Assembly: GCA_041390825.1 (NCBI GenBank)
Contig: JAWKPF010000006.1
Span: 1-64,000, forward strand
DNA length: 64,000 bases
Direction: 5' to 3'
Source of the DNA: Thermomicrobiales bacterium
GTDB lineage: Bacteria > Chloroflexota > Chloroflexia > Thermomicrobiales > UBA6265
A model generated the notes under the pieces. It had not been told where the DNA came from. It made no database searches and saw nothing but the letters and a program-made list of their open reading frames with translations. Below, piece after piece: positions 25,173 to 34,458 of the stretch. A program made the translations under genes and the position numbers. Positions within the stretch are counted from its first letter, which is position 1. Each line of letters opens with the position of its first letter.

Positions 25173-25925
25173 ATGAACGATGGCCCGCTGCTCTTCAATG
25201 AACTGAACCGCACCCAGTTGGCGGCGCTCGCGCCATCGAGTTTGGTGGTGCTACCGGTTGGCGCCACGGAGCAGCGGTCCGCATCTGGTGACCGGCACCG
25301 ACACCTTCGCGGTGGAAGCGATCAGCCGGGCAGCAGCGGTTCAGGCAGGAGATAGCGGCTCGATCGTGGTCGCGCCCACCCTCCCCTTCGGGTCCTCAGA
25401 CCATCATCTCGCCTTTGGCGGCACGCTGTCGTTGAGCACACAGACCTACTACGCGGTGATCCGCGATCTGGTCTCCTCGCTCATCACCGACGGGTTCCGC
25501 AAGATCCTGATCGTCAATGGGCATGGAGGAAATCACGAGCTGGTGCAGCTGGTCGCGCGCGACTTAGCCCTGCCATCCGGTGCAGATCGGCGCGCTTTCC
25601 TATTGGCAACCATCGCAAGGGAAGCTCGACGGCGGCGAGGAAGGCAGGGCATCCGCCGCCTGGTCACGCGGGAGAGTTCGAAACCTCGGTCGTCATGCAC
25701 CTGCGGCCGGATTTGCCGCCGGTCGATCCCCACCCGAAAAGTTGCGGAATCGAAGCGCTTCCGCCGCGTGTGATCGGCTGGCGGCTGGAACGCAACGACT
25801 GGTGGCAGGCAATCGACGGCTATACCGATAGCCCCGCCGCTGCGACCGCCGAATCCGGCGCACGCTTCGTGGAGATCGTGGTCGATGGCCTGGCCCAGGT
25901 GATGCGGGAATTCCTGGCGAGCTGA
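25173..25925 (+). CDS. Creatininase-family amidohydrolase, frameshifted
   Basis: Read across frames this gives MNDGPLLFNELNRTQLAALA, then the metal-binding GATEQ(H)GPHLVTGTD, NGHGGNHELVQLVARD and, near the end, VMHLRPDLPPVDPHP, stopping at 25925. These are the blocks of creatinine amidohydrolase-type enzymes, which open cyclic or linear amides with two metal ions. The first slip removes part of the His codon in EQHG near 25273; others lie near 25570 and 25690. It is transcribed away from the lipoprotein operon. An intact homologue lies at 27870-28766. Confidence 0.65.
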
Positions 25926-26077
25926 ACCGTCGCGAAATGCATTCCCCCACGGATCTCCCGCAACGAGTACGTTTGCGGCCGCGGTCCGGCATCACGCATG
26001 GAGCAAGCTCGATCGCTTCCCACCAAAGCGACACCCCCGTCCGTCATCCCGAACTCCCCACCATGATGTCGCCCCAC

Positions 26078-26186
26078 CGTCATCCCGAGCTTGTCGAGGG
26101 ATCTCTTGTTGCCCAAGGCTCGGCTTCCGGACTTGAGCCATGCGTCGATGGGAACAAGAGATTCCTCCACTTCGGTCGGAATGACG
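26078..26186. repeat. 109-bp imperfect palindromic element (MITE/REP-like)
   Basis: The left arm begins CGTCATCCCGAGCTTGTCGA and runs to ATCTCTTG. The right arm, CAAGAGATTCC...GGAATGACG, is its imperfect reverse complement, 46 bp away. A further CGTCATCCCGA lies just before it. It sits in the 470-bp gap 25926-26395, which holds no gene. This gap also contains a hairpin at about 26283-26310 and the terminator below. Confidence 0.6.
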
Positions 26187-26330
26187 AAGGGGAGACGGAA
26201 GGACGAACAGGTTGGAGCCGAATGACGAAACGGGCGGGCCGAATGACGAACCGGAGAGGGTCGGAGACCCTTGGCTTCTCGTAGCCCCGCCGTTCAGGGC
26301 GGGGCGAGACCACCAGCGCACGACGGACAC

Positions 26331-26364
26331 GACAACGGCGGACCCCAGCCGGTCCGCCGTTGTC
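26331..26364 (-). terminator. Strong hairpin downstream of the ceramidase-like gene
   Basis: Perfect 14-bp inverted repeat GACAACGGCGGACC / GGTCCGCCGTTGTC with a 6-nt loop, 32 bp past the stop of the minus-strand gene. Confidence 0.7.
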
Positions 26365-26395
26365 ATCGGTCATCCCATGGCGGGATGCGGGATGG

Positions 26396-27799
26396 TCAGG
26401 ACTCTGATGCGGCCAATTCGATCAGCAGCTTGACCGCGGCTTCGGTCAGAATGCCAGCCGCTTCCGGGGTGAACGGCGAGGTATCGACCTCATACCCCTT
26501 GGCTGGATAGTCCGCCGGCATGGGGATATACCCCGCCCAGCCACCGACATAGCCGCCGAACCAGGTAAAGGGGAAGGGCGAACGGCGCTTGATCTCCTTG
26601 CCGATGTCCTGGAAGGGCTCGCCCTCGGTACCGACGAAGACCGCCGGTCCGATCTGCAGAATGTTGATCTCCACGTCGGCTTCCGTCTTGCCTGCGAAGG
26701 CTTGCACATGCCGGAACGCCATGTTGGCCCGTTTCACCACGAAGGTGGCGGCTTCGATTTCTTTCGGGTCCGCTCCGGCGGCCTTGAGCGAATCGAGCGC
26801 TTCTTGCGCCTGGGTCACGCGCTCTTCCGCCATGTCGAAGGGCATCAGCTCGATCAACGGCAACTTGACGATGGTCGTCGAGCCGCGCACGATCGGATCG
26901 GGGCCCTCCTCGGCGTCGTAGGTCCACTTGCCAAGCGGCGCGCCCGACTCCCAGACCTTCTCATGCCGATAGGCGCGCTTTGGGAGGAGGATCTCCTCGT
27001 ACGCCACAATCGCCGACGCGCCAACACTCTTGCCGAGCCGTTGAATCACCGCGATGTCGTCCGTGAACCCATCCGGGCCGGGGCCGATATCGCCGGTCGC
27101 GCCCTGGGCGAACATGGTCGGCGCGCCGGTGACCAGTTCGACGGTTTCCTTGAGATACCCTGGCCAGTCGGCGGAGAGCCGCTTGTTGCTCGGACCGAGC
27201 GTGGTTGGATGCATGGTGTAGCCGACCGCCGCCACAATGGGTGATCCGTCAAGCGCATCGATGCGCATGACGAAGACCTCGGGATCGATCGGGCCGTCTG
27301 GATTCGTGCCGGTGACAGTACGGCCATCCGGCGCGGTTTCCCGCCGGTTGACTGCCACATGGCTCTCACCCCGGGCAACGCCGACCCGTGCGGGTTCCAG
27401 CTTCTCGACCGCCAATCGGGCCGCGCCGGCCGCGTAGTCGGGCAGGAGCGCGTAGTACGCCTTCATCGCGTCGATGCCCGCTTTCGCCCAGTCCCAGCTG
27501 CTGGGCGGCGGACCGGCATGGTTGTGCGTCACGCTCACGCGCACCATTTCCGGGGGAATTCCGGTTTCGTCAGCAACTCGTTGCTGCACCTTCTGAGTTT
27601 CAGGGGTCGAGAGAATGATGAGATCGAAATCGACCCAGGCCGCGCGGTTGGTTCCGTCATCGACGACCAGCACCGTGCAGGTCAGCGGGAGATCGACATC
27701 CTCAGCGAAGACATGCACCTGCGCGCCCCAGCTGGCATGCGGCGCCGACAGCGGCGGTGTGATATCGACCCGTCCGACACCTGCCTGAAACGATCCCAT
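26396..27799 (-). CDS. Neutral/alkaline ceramidase-like hydrolase
   Basis: Start at ATG 27799 (MGSFQAGVGRVDITPP), with GAGGGAG ten bases upstream. The 467-residue protein matches the N-terminal domain of the neutral ceramidase family. It has the opening GxGRxDITPP block, VSVTHNHAGPPPS (about 88-100, zinc histidines), and GATGDIGPG near 230. It lacks the C-terminal immunoglobulin-like part of full ceramidases, as many bacterial relatives do. True ceramidases cleave the amide bond of ceramide; relatives in catabolic clusters may act on other amides. No signal peptide is evident. It is the last gene of a minus-strand cluster of transport and amide-hydrolysis genes. Confidence 0.82.
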   Translation of the reverse strand: MGSFQAGVGRVDITPPLSAPHASWGAQVHVFAEDVDLPLTCTVLVVDDGTNRAAWVDFDLIILSTPETQKVQQRVADETGIPPEMVRVSVTHNHAGPPPSSWDWAKAGIDAMKAYYALLPDYAAGAARLAVEKLEPARVGVARGESHVAVNRRETAPDGRTVTGTNPDGPIDPEVFVMRIDALDGSPIVAAVGYTMHPTTLGPSNKRLSADWPGYLKETVELVTGAPTMFAQGATGDIGPGPDGFTDDIAVIQRLGKSVGASAIVAYEEILLPKRAYRHEKVWESGAPLGKWTYDAEEGPDPIVRGSTTIVKLPLIELMPFDMAEERVTQAQEALDSLKAAGADPKEIEAATFVVKRANMAFRHVQAFAGKTEADVEINILQIGPAVFVGTEGEPFQDIGKEIKRRSPFPFTWFGGYVGGWAGYIPMPADYPAKGYEVDTSPFTPEAAGILTEAAVKLLIELAASES

Positions 27800-27869
27800 T
27801 CCGCTCAATCTCCCTCGTTGTCGCGCGACGATCAACAGTTGCTCTGGCCAGGAGCCACGCTCGGCCGTG

Positions 27870-28766
27870 CTAGAAACCGAACGGCATGGGCTCGGTTCGC
27901 TCATTGGCGTGATGGTCGCGGCGTGGGCGCACCGGTCTGCTCTGCAACCACTGGACCAGGTCGATCAGCTCAGTGACCACATGCTCGAAGAGCTTCTCGC
28001 CTTTCTCCGCCGAACCGAGCTCGGGGGCGCCGATGGAGCCCGTTTCCGACATCTGCGAGGTCCAGCCCACGATGCCAGCCGGACCGCTGCCCATGGTCAG
28101 GTCGACCCACTGCCATTTGTCCGCGCCGGGGATTTCCAGCACGTCCTCGTGCACCGTGCCGCGGATGCGGTCTTTGCGGACACCGGCCTCGTCGAGATGC
28201 AGATACATCGAGGTTTCCAGCTCGCAGGCGTGCGCCGAGCCACCGGGACCCGATTCGCGCAATTCGCTGTTCCAGTAGCTTGCGCCGAGCTGCCACCAGG
28301 AAAGAAACGCGCAGAGCGCATCGGTCTGCAGGATAGTTTGCCGGCCAACCTGCTCCACCAACGGATGATTCGAGCCATGGCCGTTGATGACAATGATGCG
28401 CTCGAACCCGTGCCAGGCCAATGAGCGTGTGATATCGAGGAGGTAGTTCACGAATGTCGTCGGCTGGATGCTGATGGTGCCGGGAAAGTCGAGCACATGA
28501 TGGCAGTAGCCGTATTGCACTGGAGGCATGACCAGCATCGATTCCGGAGCGCGGCGACCCGCTTCGCGGCAGATCGACTCGACCTGCAAGACATCGACAT
28601 CGAGCGGCAGGTGGTGTCCATGCTGCTCGACCGCGGCAACCGGCAGGATGACGACCTTCTTCTGGGCGATCGCCTCATTGATCTCAGGCCAGGTCAGCTT
28701 GTCGTAGCGATATTCGCCCCGCACATACCCGGAATCGACCACGTCCATTTCCGGCCCAGCAGCCAT
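27870..28766 (-). CDS. Creatininase-family amidohydrolase
   Basis: A 298-residue intact protein with the family's metal-binding motifs VEQHGHHLPLDVD (about 47-59), INGHGSNHPLVEQ (about 125-137) and ELETSMYLH (about 185-193). Creatininase-type enzymes are cytoplasmic, Mn/Zn-dependent and hydrolyse C-N bonds in creatinine, formamides or related cyclic amides. GAGGG precedes the ATG. It lies 11 bp after the DppC-like permease, so it is in the same operon, and 70 bp before the ceramidase-like gene. The substrate is presumably whatever the transporter brings in. Confidence 0.88.
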   Translation of the reverse strand: MAAGPEMDVVDSGYVRGEYRYDKLTWPEINEAIAQKKVVILPVAAVEQHGHHLPLDVDVLQVESICREAGRRAPESMLVMPPVQYGYCHHVLDFPGTISIQPTTFVNYLLDITRSLAWHGFERIIVINGHGSNHPLVEQVGRQTILQTDALCAFLSWWQLGASYWNSELRESGPGGSAHACELETSMYLHLDEAGVRKDRIRGTVHEDVLEIPGADKWQWVDLTMGSGPAGIVGWTSQMSETGSIGAPELGSAEKGEKLFEHVVTELIDLVQWLQSRPVRPRRDHHANERTEPMPFGF

Positions 28767-28777
28767 ATTCGTGCCCT

Positions 28778-29671
28778 CTATCGCTCCCGCAGACGCGGAT
28801 CGAGAATGTCGCGCAAACCGTCACCCAGGAAGTTGAAACCAAGCACCAGAATGGCGATCGCCAATCCCGGGAAGATCGCCATCCAGGGGGAGATTTCCAT
28901 GTAGGTGCGCGCGATGTTGAGCATGCCGCCCCAGGTGGGTTCCGGGGGTTGCGTGCCAAGCCCGAGGAAGCTGAGCGCCGCCTCGGAGAGGATCGCGCTG
29001 GAAAGGTAGACGGTGGTGAGCACGATCATGGGGGCCATGATGTTCGGCACGACATGTTGCCGCACCATGCGCCAGTTGCTCGAACCGAGCACCCGGGCGG
29101 CTTCGATATACGCCTCGCCTTTGACGGAGAGCACGGTCCCGCGCACGACGCGCGCAAAGGCCGGGGCATAGATGATGCCAATGGCGATCATGGCGTTGCG
29201 CCGGCTGGGGCCGAGCAAACCGGCGATCACGATGGCCAACACGATGCCTGGGAAGGCAAACATGATATCGACGACGCGCATCGTCCAGGTGTCGGTGCGG
29301 CCGCCGAAGTACCCGGAAAGCAACCCGAGAAAGCCGCCGATCGCCAACGCGATGACCACCGAGATGATGCCGACCTGCAGCGAGACGCGCGCGCCGTAGA
29401 CGATGCGGGAGAACGTATCGCGGCCAAGCTCGTCGGTGCCCATCAGATGTTCCCGGCTGGGCGGGAGCAGGCGGATCGAGCCTTGCGCCGCGGGGTCATA
29501 GGGCGCGATGAGCGGCGCGAAGATCGCGATCAGAATCGTGGTCAACACGATGATGGCGCCAACGATGCCGATCGGGTTGCGATAGCGCTTGGGAAACTTC
29601 CACCATGGGGTGGTCGCGCGCGCCACGCGCCCTTCGGTGATGACATCGGGCGTAGTAGTGACGACGCTCAT
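28778..29671 (-). CDS. Peptide/nickel-type ABC transporter permease, DppC-like
   Basis: Start taken at ATG 29671 (MSVVTTTPD), which overlaps the previous stop as ATGA. The protein has 297 residues, with an N-terminal helix (GIVGAIIVLTTILIAIFAPL), the OppC-type loop HLMGTDELGRDTFSRIVYGAR, five further helices, and the EAA loop EAARVLGSSNWRMVRQHVVP that docks with the ATPase. It pairs with the DppB-like permease. No ATPase gene lies next to it in this window. Confidence 0.92.
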   Translation of the reverse strand: MSVVTTTPDVITEGRVARATTPWWKFPKRYRNPIGIVGAIIVLTTILIAIFAPLIAPYDPAAQGSIRLLPPSREHLMGTDELGRDTFSRIVYGARVSLQVGIISVVIALAIGGFLGLLSGYFGGRTDTWTMRVVDIMFAFPGIVLAIVIAGLLGPSRRNAMIAIGIIYAPAFARVVRGTVLSVKGEAYIEAARVLGSSNWRMVRQHVVPNIMAPMIVLTTVYLSSAILSEAALSFLGLGTQPPEPTWGGMLNIARTYMEISPWMAIFPGLAIAILVLGFNFLGDGLRDILDPRLRER

Positions 29672-30618
29672 CCGAGTTTGATCCGTGGGTCGAGCCATGC
29701 GTAGAGCACGTCGACGATAAGGTTGATGCTGACGAACGCGACCGCCAGATAGAGCGTGGCCGCCTGCACGAGCGGATAGTCGCGATTGAAGATGCCCTGC
29801 AAGAGGGTATTGCCAACGCCATTCAGTCCGAACACGACCTCGACCACCGCGGCCGAGCCCATCAGACCGCCAAGCTGGAAGCCGATGACGGTGATGACCG
29901 GGATGAGCGCATTCTTGAGCGCATGGCGGTAGAGCACGGGCTGGGGCGCCAGGCCTTTGGCCTTGGCGGTGCGCACATAGTCCTGCCCGAGCACTTCGAG
30001 CATGGTAGTGCGCGTCATGCGCATGGTGATCGCCATCAAAGGGACCGCCAGCGCAATGGCCGGAAGAATCATCTGCTGCAGGTTACCGATTGGATCGCTC
30101 GTGAAGGGGATGAAGCGGATCGAGGGGGTCCAACCGAAGACTTTCGAGGTGAAGAGGAGCATCAGGGTGGCGACCCAGAAGTTGGGCAGCGAGAGCCCGA
30201 CGAGCCCGGCGACACGCGCGCCGAAATCGAAGGCGGTGTCCCGCTTGACAGCCGAAATCACCCCAAGCGGAATGGAGACAACGGTCGAAATGATCAGCGC
30301 CAGGATGGCGAGTTCGATGGTGATGGGCAGCGCCGCGGCCAGAATCTCGCCAACTGGCTTGCCCGAACGCATGGACGTGCCCGGGTCGCCCTGCAGCAGG
30401 TTGCCCATCCACTTGATGTATTGCACCGGGATGGGGTCGTTCAACCCCATCGATTCACGCAGCTTTTCTTTCGCCGCGGACGAGGCCGTGCCATCGGTGC
30501 CGGCCAGAATGTCGACTATGTCGCCTGGCAGCAGCCGCAACATCGCGAAGATGAGCAGGCTCATACCGATCAGCGTGGGAACGAGCAGCGCCAGGCGCTG
30601 CAGGATGTACTTCGACAA
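29668..30618 (-). CDS. Peptide/nickel-type ABC transporter permease, DppB-like
   Basis: A 316-residue permease with the DppB N-terminus (MSKYILQRLALLVPTLIGMS), six helices, the extracytoplasmic loop between helices 1 and 2, and the coupling loop RTAKAKGLAPQPVLYRHALK. It forms a heterodimeric channel with the DppC-like protein. It lies 95 bp after a solute-binding protein gene with a hairpin between them, which usually makes the binding protein more abundant than the permeases. Confidence 0.92.
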   Translation of the reverse strand: MSKYILQRLALLVPTLIGMSLLIFAMLRLLPGDIVDILAGTDGTASSAAKEKLRESMGLNDPIPVQYIKWMGNLLQGDPGTSMRSGKPVGEILAAALPITIELAILALIISTVVSIPLGVISAVKRDTAFDFGARVAGLVGLSLPNFWVATLMLLFTSKVFGWTPSIRFIPFTSDPIGNLQQMILPAIALAVPLMAITMRMTRTTMLEVLGQDYVRTAKAKGLAPQPVLYRHALKNALIPVITVIGFQLGGLMGSAAVVEVVFGLNGVGNTLLQGIFNRDYPLVQAATLYLAVAFVSINLIVDVLYAWLDPRIKLG

Positions 30619-30670
30619 CGACGTGTTTCCTAAACGTGCGAACTGTCAGGTGATTCTTCGTGAAATGAAG

Positions 30671-30696
30671 GCAGGAGCCGCGGTGGCGGCTCCTGC
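30671..30696 (-). terminator. Intra-operon attenuator hairpin
   Basis: 9-bp stem GCAGGAGCC / GGCTCCTGC with an 8-nt loop and a CTTCATTT tail on the minus strand, between the binding protein and permease genes. Confidence 0.65.
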
Positions 30697-30713
30697 CCAG
30701 AAAGCGGATCGTC

Positions 30714-32342
30714 CTACTCCGCGTCGGCCACGCAAACCGTGCGCAGACCCGGGTTCGTGTTTCCGAAGAACACATACATGCCGGTGAGCCGGTTGTTGAC
30801 CGCCTGGAACTTGAACGGCTGCACCAAGTAGAGATGCGCCGCATCTTCGGCAATGATCTCCTGCAAGCGTTGGTACATCGGCACGCGGGCGGCCGTGTCG
30901 GTCTCGGCAAGCGCCTGATCGTAGAGGGTATTGAACTCCTCGTTGTTGTAGCCATCACCGAACCAGACCACGTTCTGCGTGGTTCCCTGGCGGAAGTCGA
31001 TGACATAGCCCGACGGGTCACCGCGCATACCGCGGCCGGTGGCTCCCCACTGGTAGGCGCCGGTGCCGATGTTGTCGGCGAAGGTGCCAATTTCCAGCGG
31101 AACGACGCTAACGTTGATGTTGAGCTGCTTGACCGCCTCGGCCACGATCTCGGCGTTCTGCGTGTAGGAACGCGGCGCCGCGATCGCCTGCAGCTCGACC
31201 TCGAAACCGTCGGCGTAGCCGGCCTCTTCCATGAGCGCCTTGGCAGCCTCGACGTCGTTGGCATAGAGCTCGGCCAGCCGCTCCGGCGTGAGCGGGTATT
31301 CGCCGTAGCCGGGAGGAATCGCGCCGGTGATCGCCGCGCTGCCGCCAAAGACGTTCTGCCGGATCAATTCACGGTCGACGACCTTGTTGATCGCCTGGCG
31401 CACCCGGGTGTCGCGCCATGGCACGTCGGCCTCAGCGGTCTGGAACTGGATGACGTTCGGCGTCGAAACCGCGCCCTCGAGGATGGTGATGGTGTCATCG
31501 CCCTCGAGCGTGATGACCACGTCCGCCGAGAAGGTGCCTCCGTCGATCTCGCCAGAGCGCAGCGCCGCGACGCGGGTCTGCTCTTCGGTCAGCGTCTTGA
31601 GGGTCAGCTTGGAGATGCAGGGAATCCCGGCGTTCCAGTAGTCCGGATTGGCTTCCATGACGACCACGTCGTCCTGGACATACTCGACCAGCTTCATCGG
31701 GCCGGTGCCAATCGCCTCGCTGAGCGGGTTGTAGTCGTCGTAGAAGTTCTCGGGAACGATCGGGGTGTAGCCGCCCCAGGCCATCGTGCCCGGCAGGGTG
31801 GGATCGAGCTTCGACATCGTCACCTTGACGGTGTAGTCGTCGACGATCTCGGTGCCGGTGATGTTGGCGAGGTAGGAAACGGCAACGCCTGGCTCCGGCG
31901 GGGTAACCGCCAGGTCCATCGAGTACTTCACGTCGGCCGCGGTCATCTCTTTACCGTTGTGGAAGAGAACGCCCTTGCGGAGATTGAAGATGTAGCTGTT
32001 GTCCGCATCGACCTCCCACGTCTCGGCAAGTCCCGGGACGAAGTTGAGATCCTGGTCCCACATCACGAGGGTGTCGTAGAAGAATTCGCGGCCCTGCCAG
32101 TGCGCCAGGGAGATGGCGCCGAATGGCAGCAGGTTGGGCGGAGGGGCATCGAGCGCCCAGATGACCTCGCCGGCCGGTTCGGCATCTTGTGCCGAGACAT
32201 CGGCCAACTGCCGGATCGTAAGCCCGCCGCCGAGCGCAGCGCCAGCGCCAAGAGCGCCGCTTGCCTTCAGCATGTCGCGCCGGGAGAACCGGCCACGGGC
32301 AAGGTCGATCAAAAACCGGAGGTCGTTATCGTTTTCGGTCAT
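30714..32342 (-). CDS. ABC transporter substrate-binding protein, family 5, Tat leader (copy 1)
   Basis: A 542-residue protein with a twin-arginine leader FSRRDMLKASGALGAGAALG (Arg21-Arg22). It then has the complete family 5 binding-protein fold, including NPDYWNAG (about 231), DTRVRQAINKVVDRELIRQ (about 302-320) and a C-terminal cluster with Trp residues. It binds oligopeptides or other amide-containing solutes outside the membrane and hands them to the DppBC permeases just downstream. AAAGGA precedes the ATG. The gene and its leader are duplicated at 32818-34730; a 125-bp tract is identical in both copies. Confidence 0.9.
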   Translation of the reverse strand: MTENDNDLRFLIDLARGRFSRRDMLKASGALGAGAALGGGLTIRQLADVSAQDAEPAGEVIWALDAPPPNLLPFGAISLAHWQGREFFYDTLVMWDQDLNFVPGLAETWEVDADNSYIFNLRKGVLFHNGKEMTAADVKYSMDLAVTPPEPGVAVSYLANITGTEIVDDYTVKVTMSKLDPTLPGTMAWGGYTPIVPENFYDDYNPLSEAIGTGPMKLVEYVQDDVVVMEANPDYWNAGIPCISKLTLKTLTEEQTRVAALRSGEIDGGTFSADVVITLEGDDTITILEGAVSTPNVIQFQTAEADVPWRDTRVRQAINKVVDRELIRQNVFGGSAAITGAIPPGYGEYPLTPERLAELYANDVEAAKALMEEAGYADGFEVELQAIAAPRSYTQNAEIVAEAVKQLNINVSVVPLEIGTFADNIGTGAYQWGATGRGMRGDPSGYVIDFRQGTTQNVVWFGDGYNNEEFNTLYDQALAETDTAARVPMYQRLQEIIAEDAAHLYLVQPFKFQAVNNRLTGMYVFFGNTNPGLRTVCVADAE

Positions 32343-32620
32343 GATGTTCCTTTCGAAGATCGGTATCCGGTCGTCGTGACCGGTTGTCGGGTTAGCTCGA
32401 CTCGACCCAACGAGTCTCAGTTCGCTCGATTACCTTGCATACCGGCGCTCTGCGGACCGCGGCCCTCCTCTCATGGAAATGGTCACGAAAGTAATTTAGC
32501 AGCTTCTGGTAAACAGTCACCAGTCTTTGTTTGAGCGGTCATGATACCAGCACAGTTCGCAGTGTGGACAGGTTCGACTCGAATGACATCTATGCGGACG
32601 AACGGCCTGCCAAGTCGGGC
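32343..32620 (-). promoter_or_regulatory. Leader/promoter region of binding-protein copy 1, duplicated upstream of copy 2
   Basis: This 475-bp gap (32343-32817) has no gene. Its first about 280 bp closely resemble 34459-34730. Shared blocks include GCCCTCCTCTC, TTTCTGGT or CTTCTGGT, AACAGTCACCAGTC, TCATGATACCAGC and ATGCGGACGAA. CTGGT and ACCAG form an inverted repeat with an 8-nt spacer in both copies and may be an operator. Confidence 0.5.
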
Positions 32621-32766
32621 CCACGCTGGCGCCGATTTGTTCCCCTGAACACGATGGCGCGTCAGCGACCACGTGCTGCGCGCACTCCATGCTCTACGTG
32701 CGGTTGACGCTTCCAGGAACAGAATCGAGTCGATGCCGGGACGATGCGAGCTGCGCTGGCAATGCG

Positions 32767-32793
32767 AAGGAGCCGCCCTCCGGGCGACTCCTT
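32767..32793 (-). terminator. Terminator of binding-protein copy 2
   Basis: 12-bp stem AAGGAGCCGCCC / GGGCGACTCCTT with one mismatch and a 3-nt loop, 25 bp after the copy 2 stop on the minus strand. Confidence 0.65.
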
Positions 32794-32817
32794 GCTCGAT
32801 ACGCCAGAGAGCAAATG

Positions 32818-34458
32818 CTATTCGGCGTCGGAGACGCACGCCGTGCGCAGGCCCCGATTGGTGTCGGTGAAGGTGACATACATTCCAGTCAATCTGCTGT
32901 TGACCACCTGGAACTTGTATGGCTGCACCAAATAGAGATGCGCCGCATCTTCGGCAATGATCTCCTGCATGCGCTGGTACATCGGCACGCGTGCCGCCTG
33001 ATCGAGTTCGGCCAGCGCCTGATCGTAGAGTTCGTTGAACTCGTCATTGTTCCAGCCATCGCCGAACCAGGTCACGTTCTGTGTGGTGCCCTGGCGGAAA
33101 TCGATGACGTAGCCCGACGGGTCGCCGCGCATTCCGCGGCCGGTGGCTCCCCACTGGTAGGCGCCAGTGCCGATGTTGTCGGCAAAGGTGCCAATTTCCA
33201 GCGGAACCACCTTGGCGTCGATATTGAGCTGCTTGACCGCCTCGGCCACGATCTCGGCGTTCTGCGTGTAGGAACGCGGCGCCGCGATCGCCTGCAGCTC
33301 GACCTCGAAACCGTCGGCGTAGCCGGCCTCTTCCATGAGCGCCTTGGCGGCCTCGACATCGTTGGCATAGAGCTCGGCAAGCTTCTCGGGCGTGAGCGGG
33401 TATTCGCCGTAGCCGGGCGGAATCGCGCCGGTAATCTCGGCCTTCCCACCGAACACATTCTGGCGAATCAGCTCGCGGTCGACCACTTTGTTGATCGCCT
33501 GGCGCACACGCGTATCACGCCATGGCACGTCGGCCTCAGCGGTCTGGAACTGGATCACGTTTGGCGTGGAGACGAGACCCTCCAGGATCGTAACGCTATC
33601 GTCGCCCTCCAGTGTCATAGCCACGTCGGCGCTGAACGAGCCGCCGTCGATTTCGCCGGAACGGAGCGCCGCCACGCGGGTCTGTTCTTCGCTGAGCGTC
33701 TTGAGAGTCAGCTTGGCGATGCAGGGAATCCCGTCTCCCCAGAAATCGGGAAACGCTTCCATCACGACGACGTCATCCTGGACGTACTCGACCAGCTTCA
33801 TCGGGCCGGTGCCGACCGCCTCGCTGAGCGCGTTGTAGTCGTCGTAGAAGTTCTCCGGAACGATCGCCGTGTATCTACCCCAGGCCAGGTTTCCCAGCAG
33901 GGTGGGATCGACCGTCGCCGTGTTGATCTTGACCGTGTAGTCGTCCACGATGTCGGCGCCGGTGATATTCGCAAGAATCCCGATCGCCACACCTGGCTCG
34001 GGCGGCGCGATCGCCATCTCGACGGAGTACTTCACATCGGCGGCAGTCATCTCTTTGCCGTTGTGGAACTTCACACCCTTGCGGAGGTGAAAGATGTGAC
34101 TACCCGATTCGTCGGTCTCCCACGATTCGGCCAGTGCCGGCATTGGGTTGAGATCCCGATCCCACTCCAGGAGCGAGTCATAAAAGAACTCTCTCCCATT
34201 CCAGGCCGGCTGCGAGACAGCGCCAAAGGGAATCAGGTTGGGCGGCGGAGAGTCGAGCGCCCAAACGACCTCTCCGGACGGAGCGGCGCCGGCTTCTGGC
34301 GACTGCGCGGAAACATCGGCGAGTTGGCGAATGGTCAGGCCGCCTCCGAGAGCAGCGCCGGCAGCAAGCGCGCCGCTGGCCTTGAGCGCATCGCGGCGGG
34401 AGAACCGTCCACGGGCGAGATCGATCAGAAACCTCAGGTCGTTGTCTTGGTCGGCCAT
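32818..34458 (-). CDS. ABC transporter substrate-binding protein, family 5, Tat leader (copy 2)
   Basis: Start at ATG 34458 (MADQDNDLRFLIDLARGRFS), with GAAAGGAC upstream. The 546-residue protein is a close paralogue of the 30714-32342 protein along its whole length, with the same RR leader (FSRRDALKASGALAAGAAL) and the same DTRVRQAINKVVDRELIRQ block. Differences are spread through the binding lobes and the C-terminus. It probably delivers a related substrate to the same DppBC permeases. It has its own leader and terminator, so it is a separate transcription unit. Confidence 0.9.
   Translation of the reverse strand: MADQDNDLRFLIDLARGRFSRRDALKASGALAAGAALGGGLTIRQLADVSAQSPEAGAAPSGEVVWALDSPPPNLIPFGAVSQPAWNGREFFYDSLLEWDRDLNPMPALAESWETDESGSHIFHLRKGVKFHNGKEMTAADVKYSVEMAIAPPEPGVAIGILANITGADIVDDYTVKINTATVDPTLLGNLAWGRYTAIVPENFYDDYNALSEAVGTGPMKLVEYVQDDVVVMEAFPDFWGDGIPCIAKLTLKTLSEEQTRVAALRSGEIDGGSFSADVAMTLEGDDSVTILEGLVSTPNVIQFQTAEADVPWRDTRVRQAINKVVDRELIRQNVFGGKAEITGAIPPGYGEYPLTPEKLAELYANDVEAAKALMEEAGYADGFEVELQAIAAPRSYTQNAEIVAEAVKQLNIDAKVVPLEIGTFADNIGTGAYQWGATGRGMRGDPSGYVIDFRQGTTQNVTWFGDGWNNDEFNELYDQALAELDQAARVPMYQRMQEIIAEDAAHLYLVQPYKFQVVNSRLTGMYVTFTDTNRGLRTACVSDAE

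Noticed and set aside
22334..25267. A single 977-residue fusion of lipoprotein, acetyltransferase and racemase
   Set aside because: The three genes have their own starts and overlapping stops. The long frame arises because frameshifts happen to bring them into the same frame, and it contains stretches of out-of-frame sequence.
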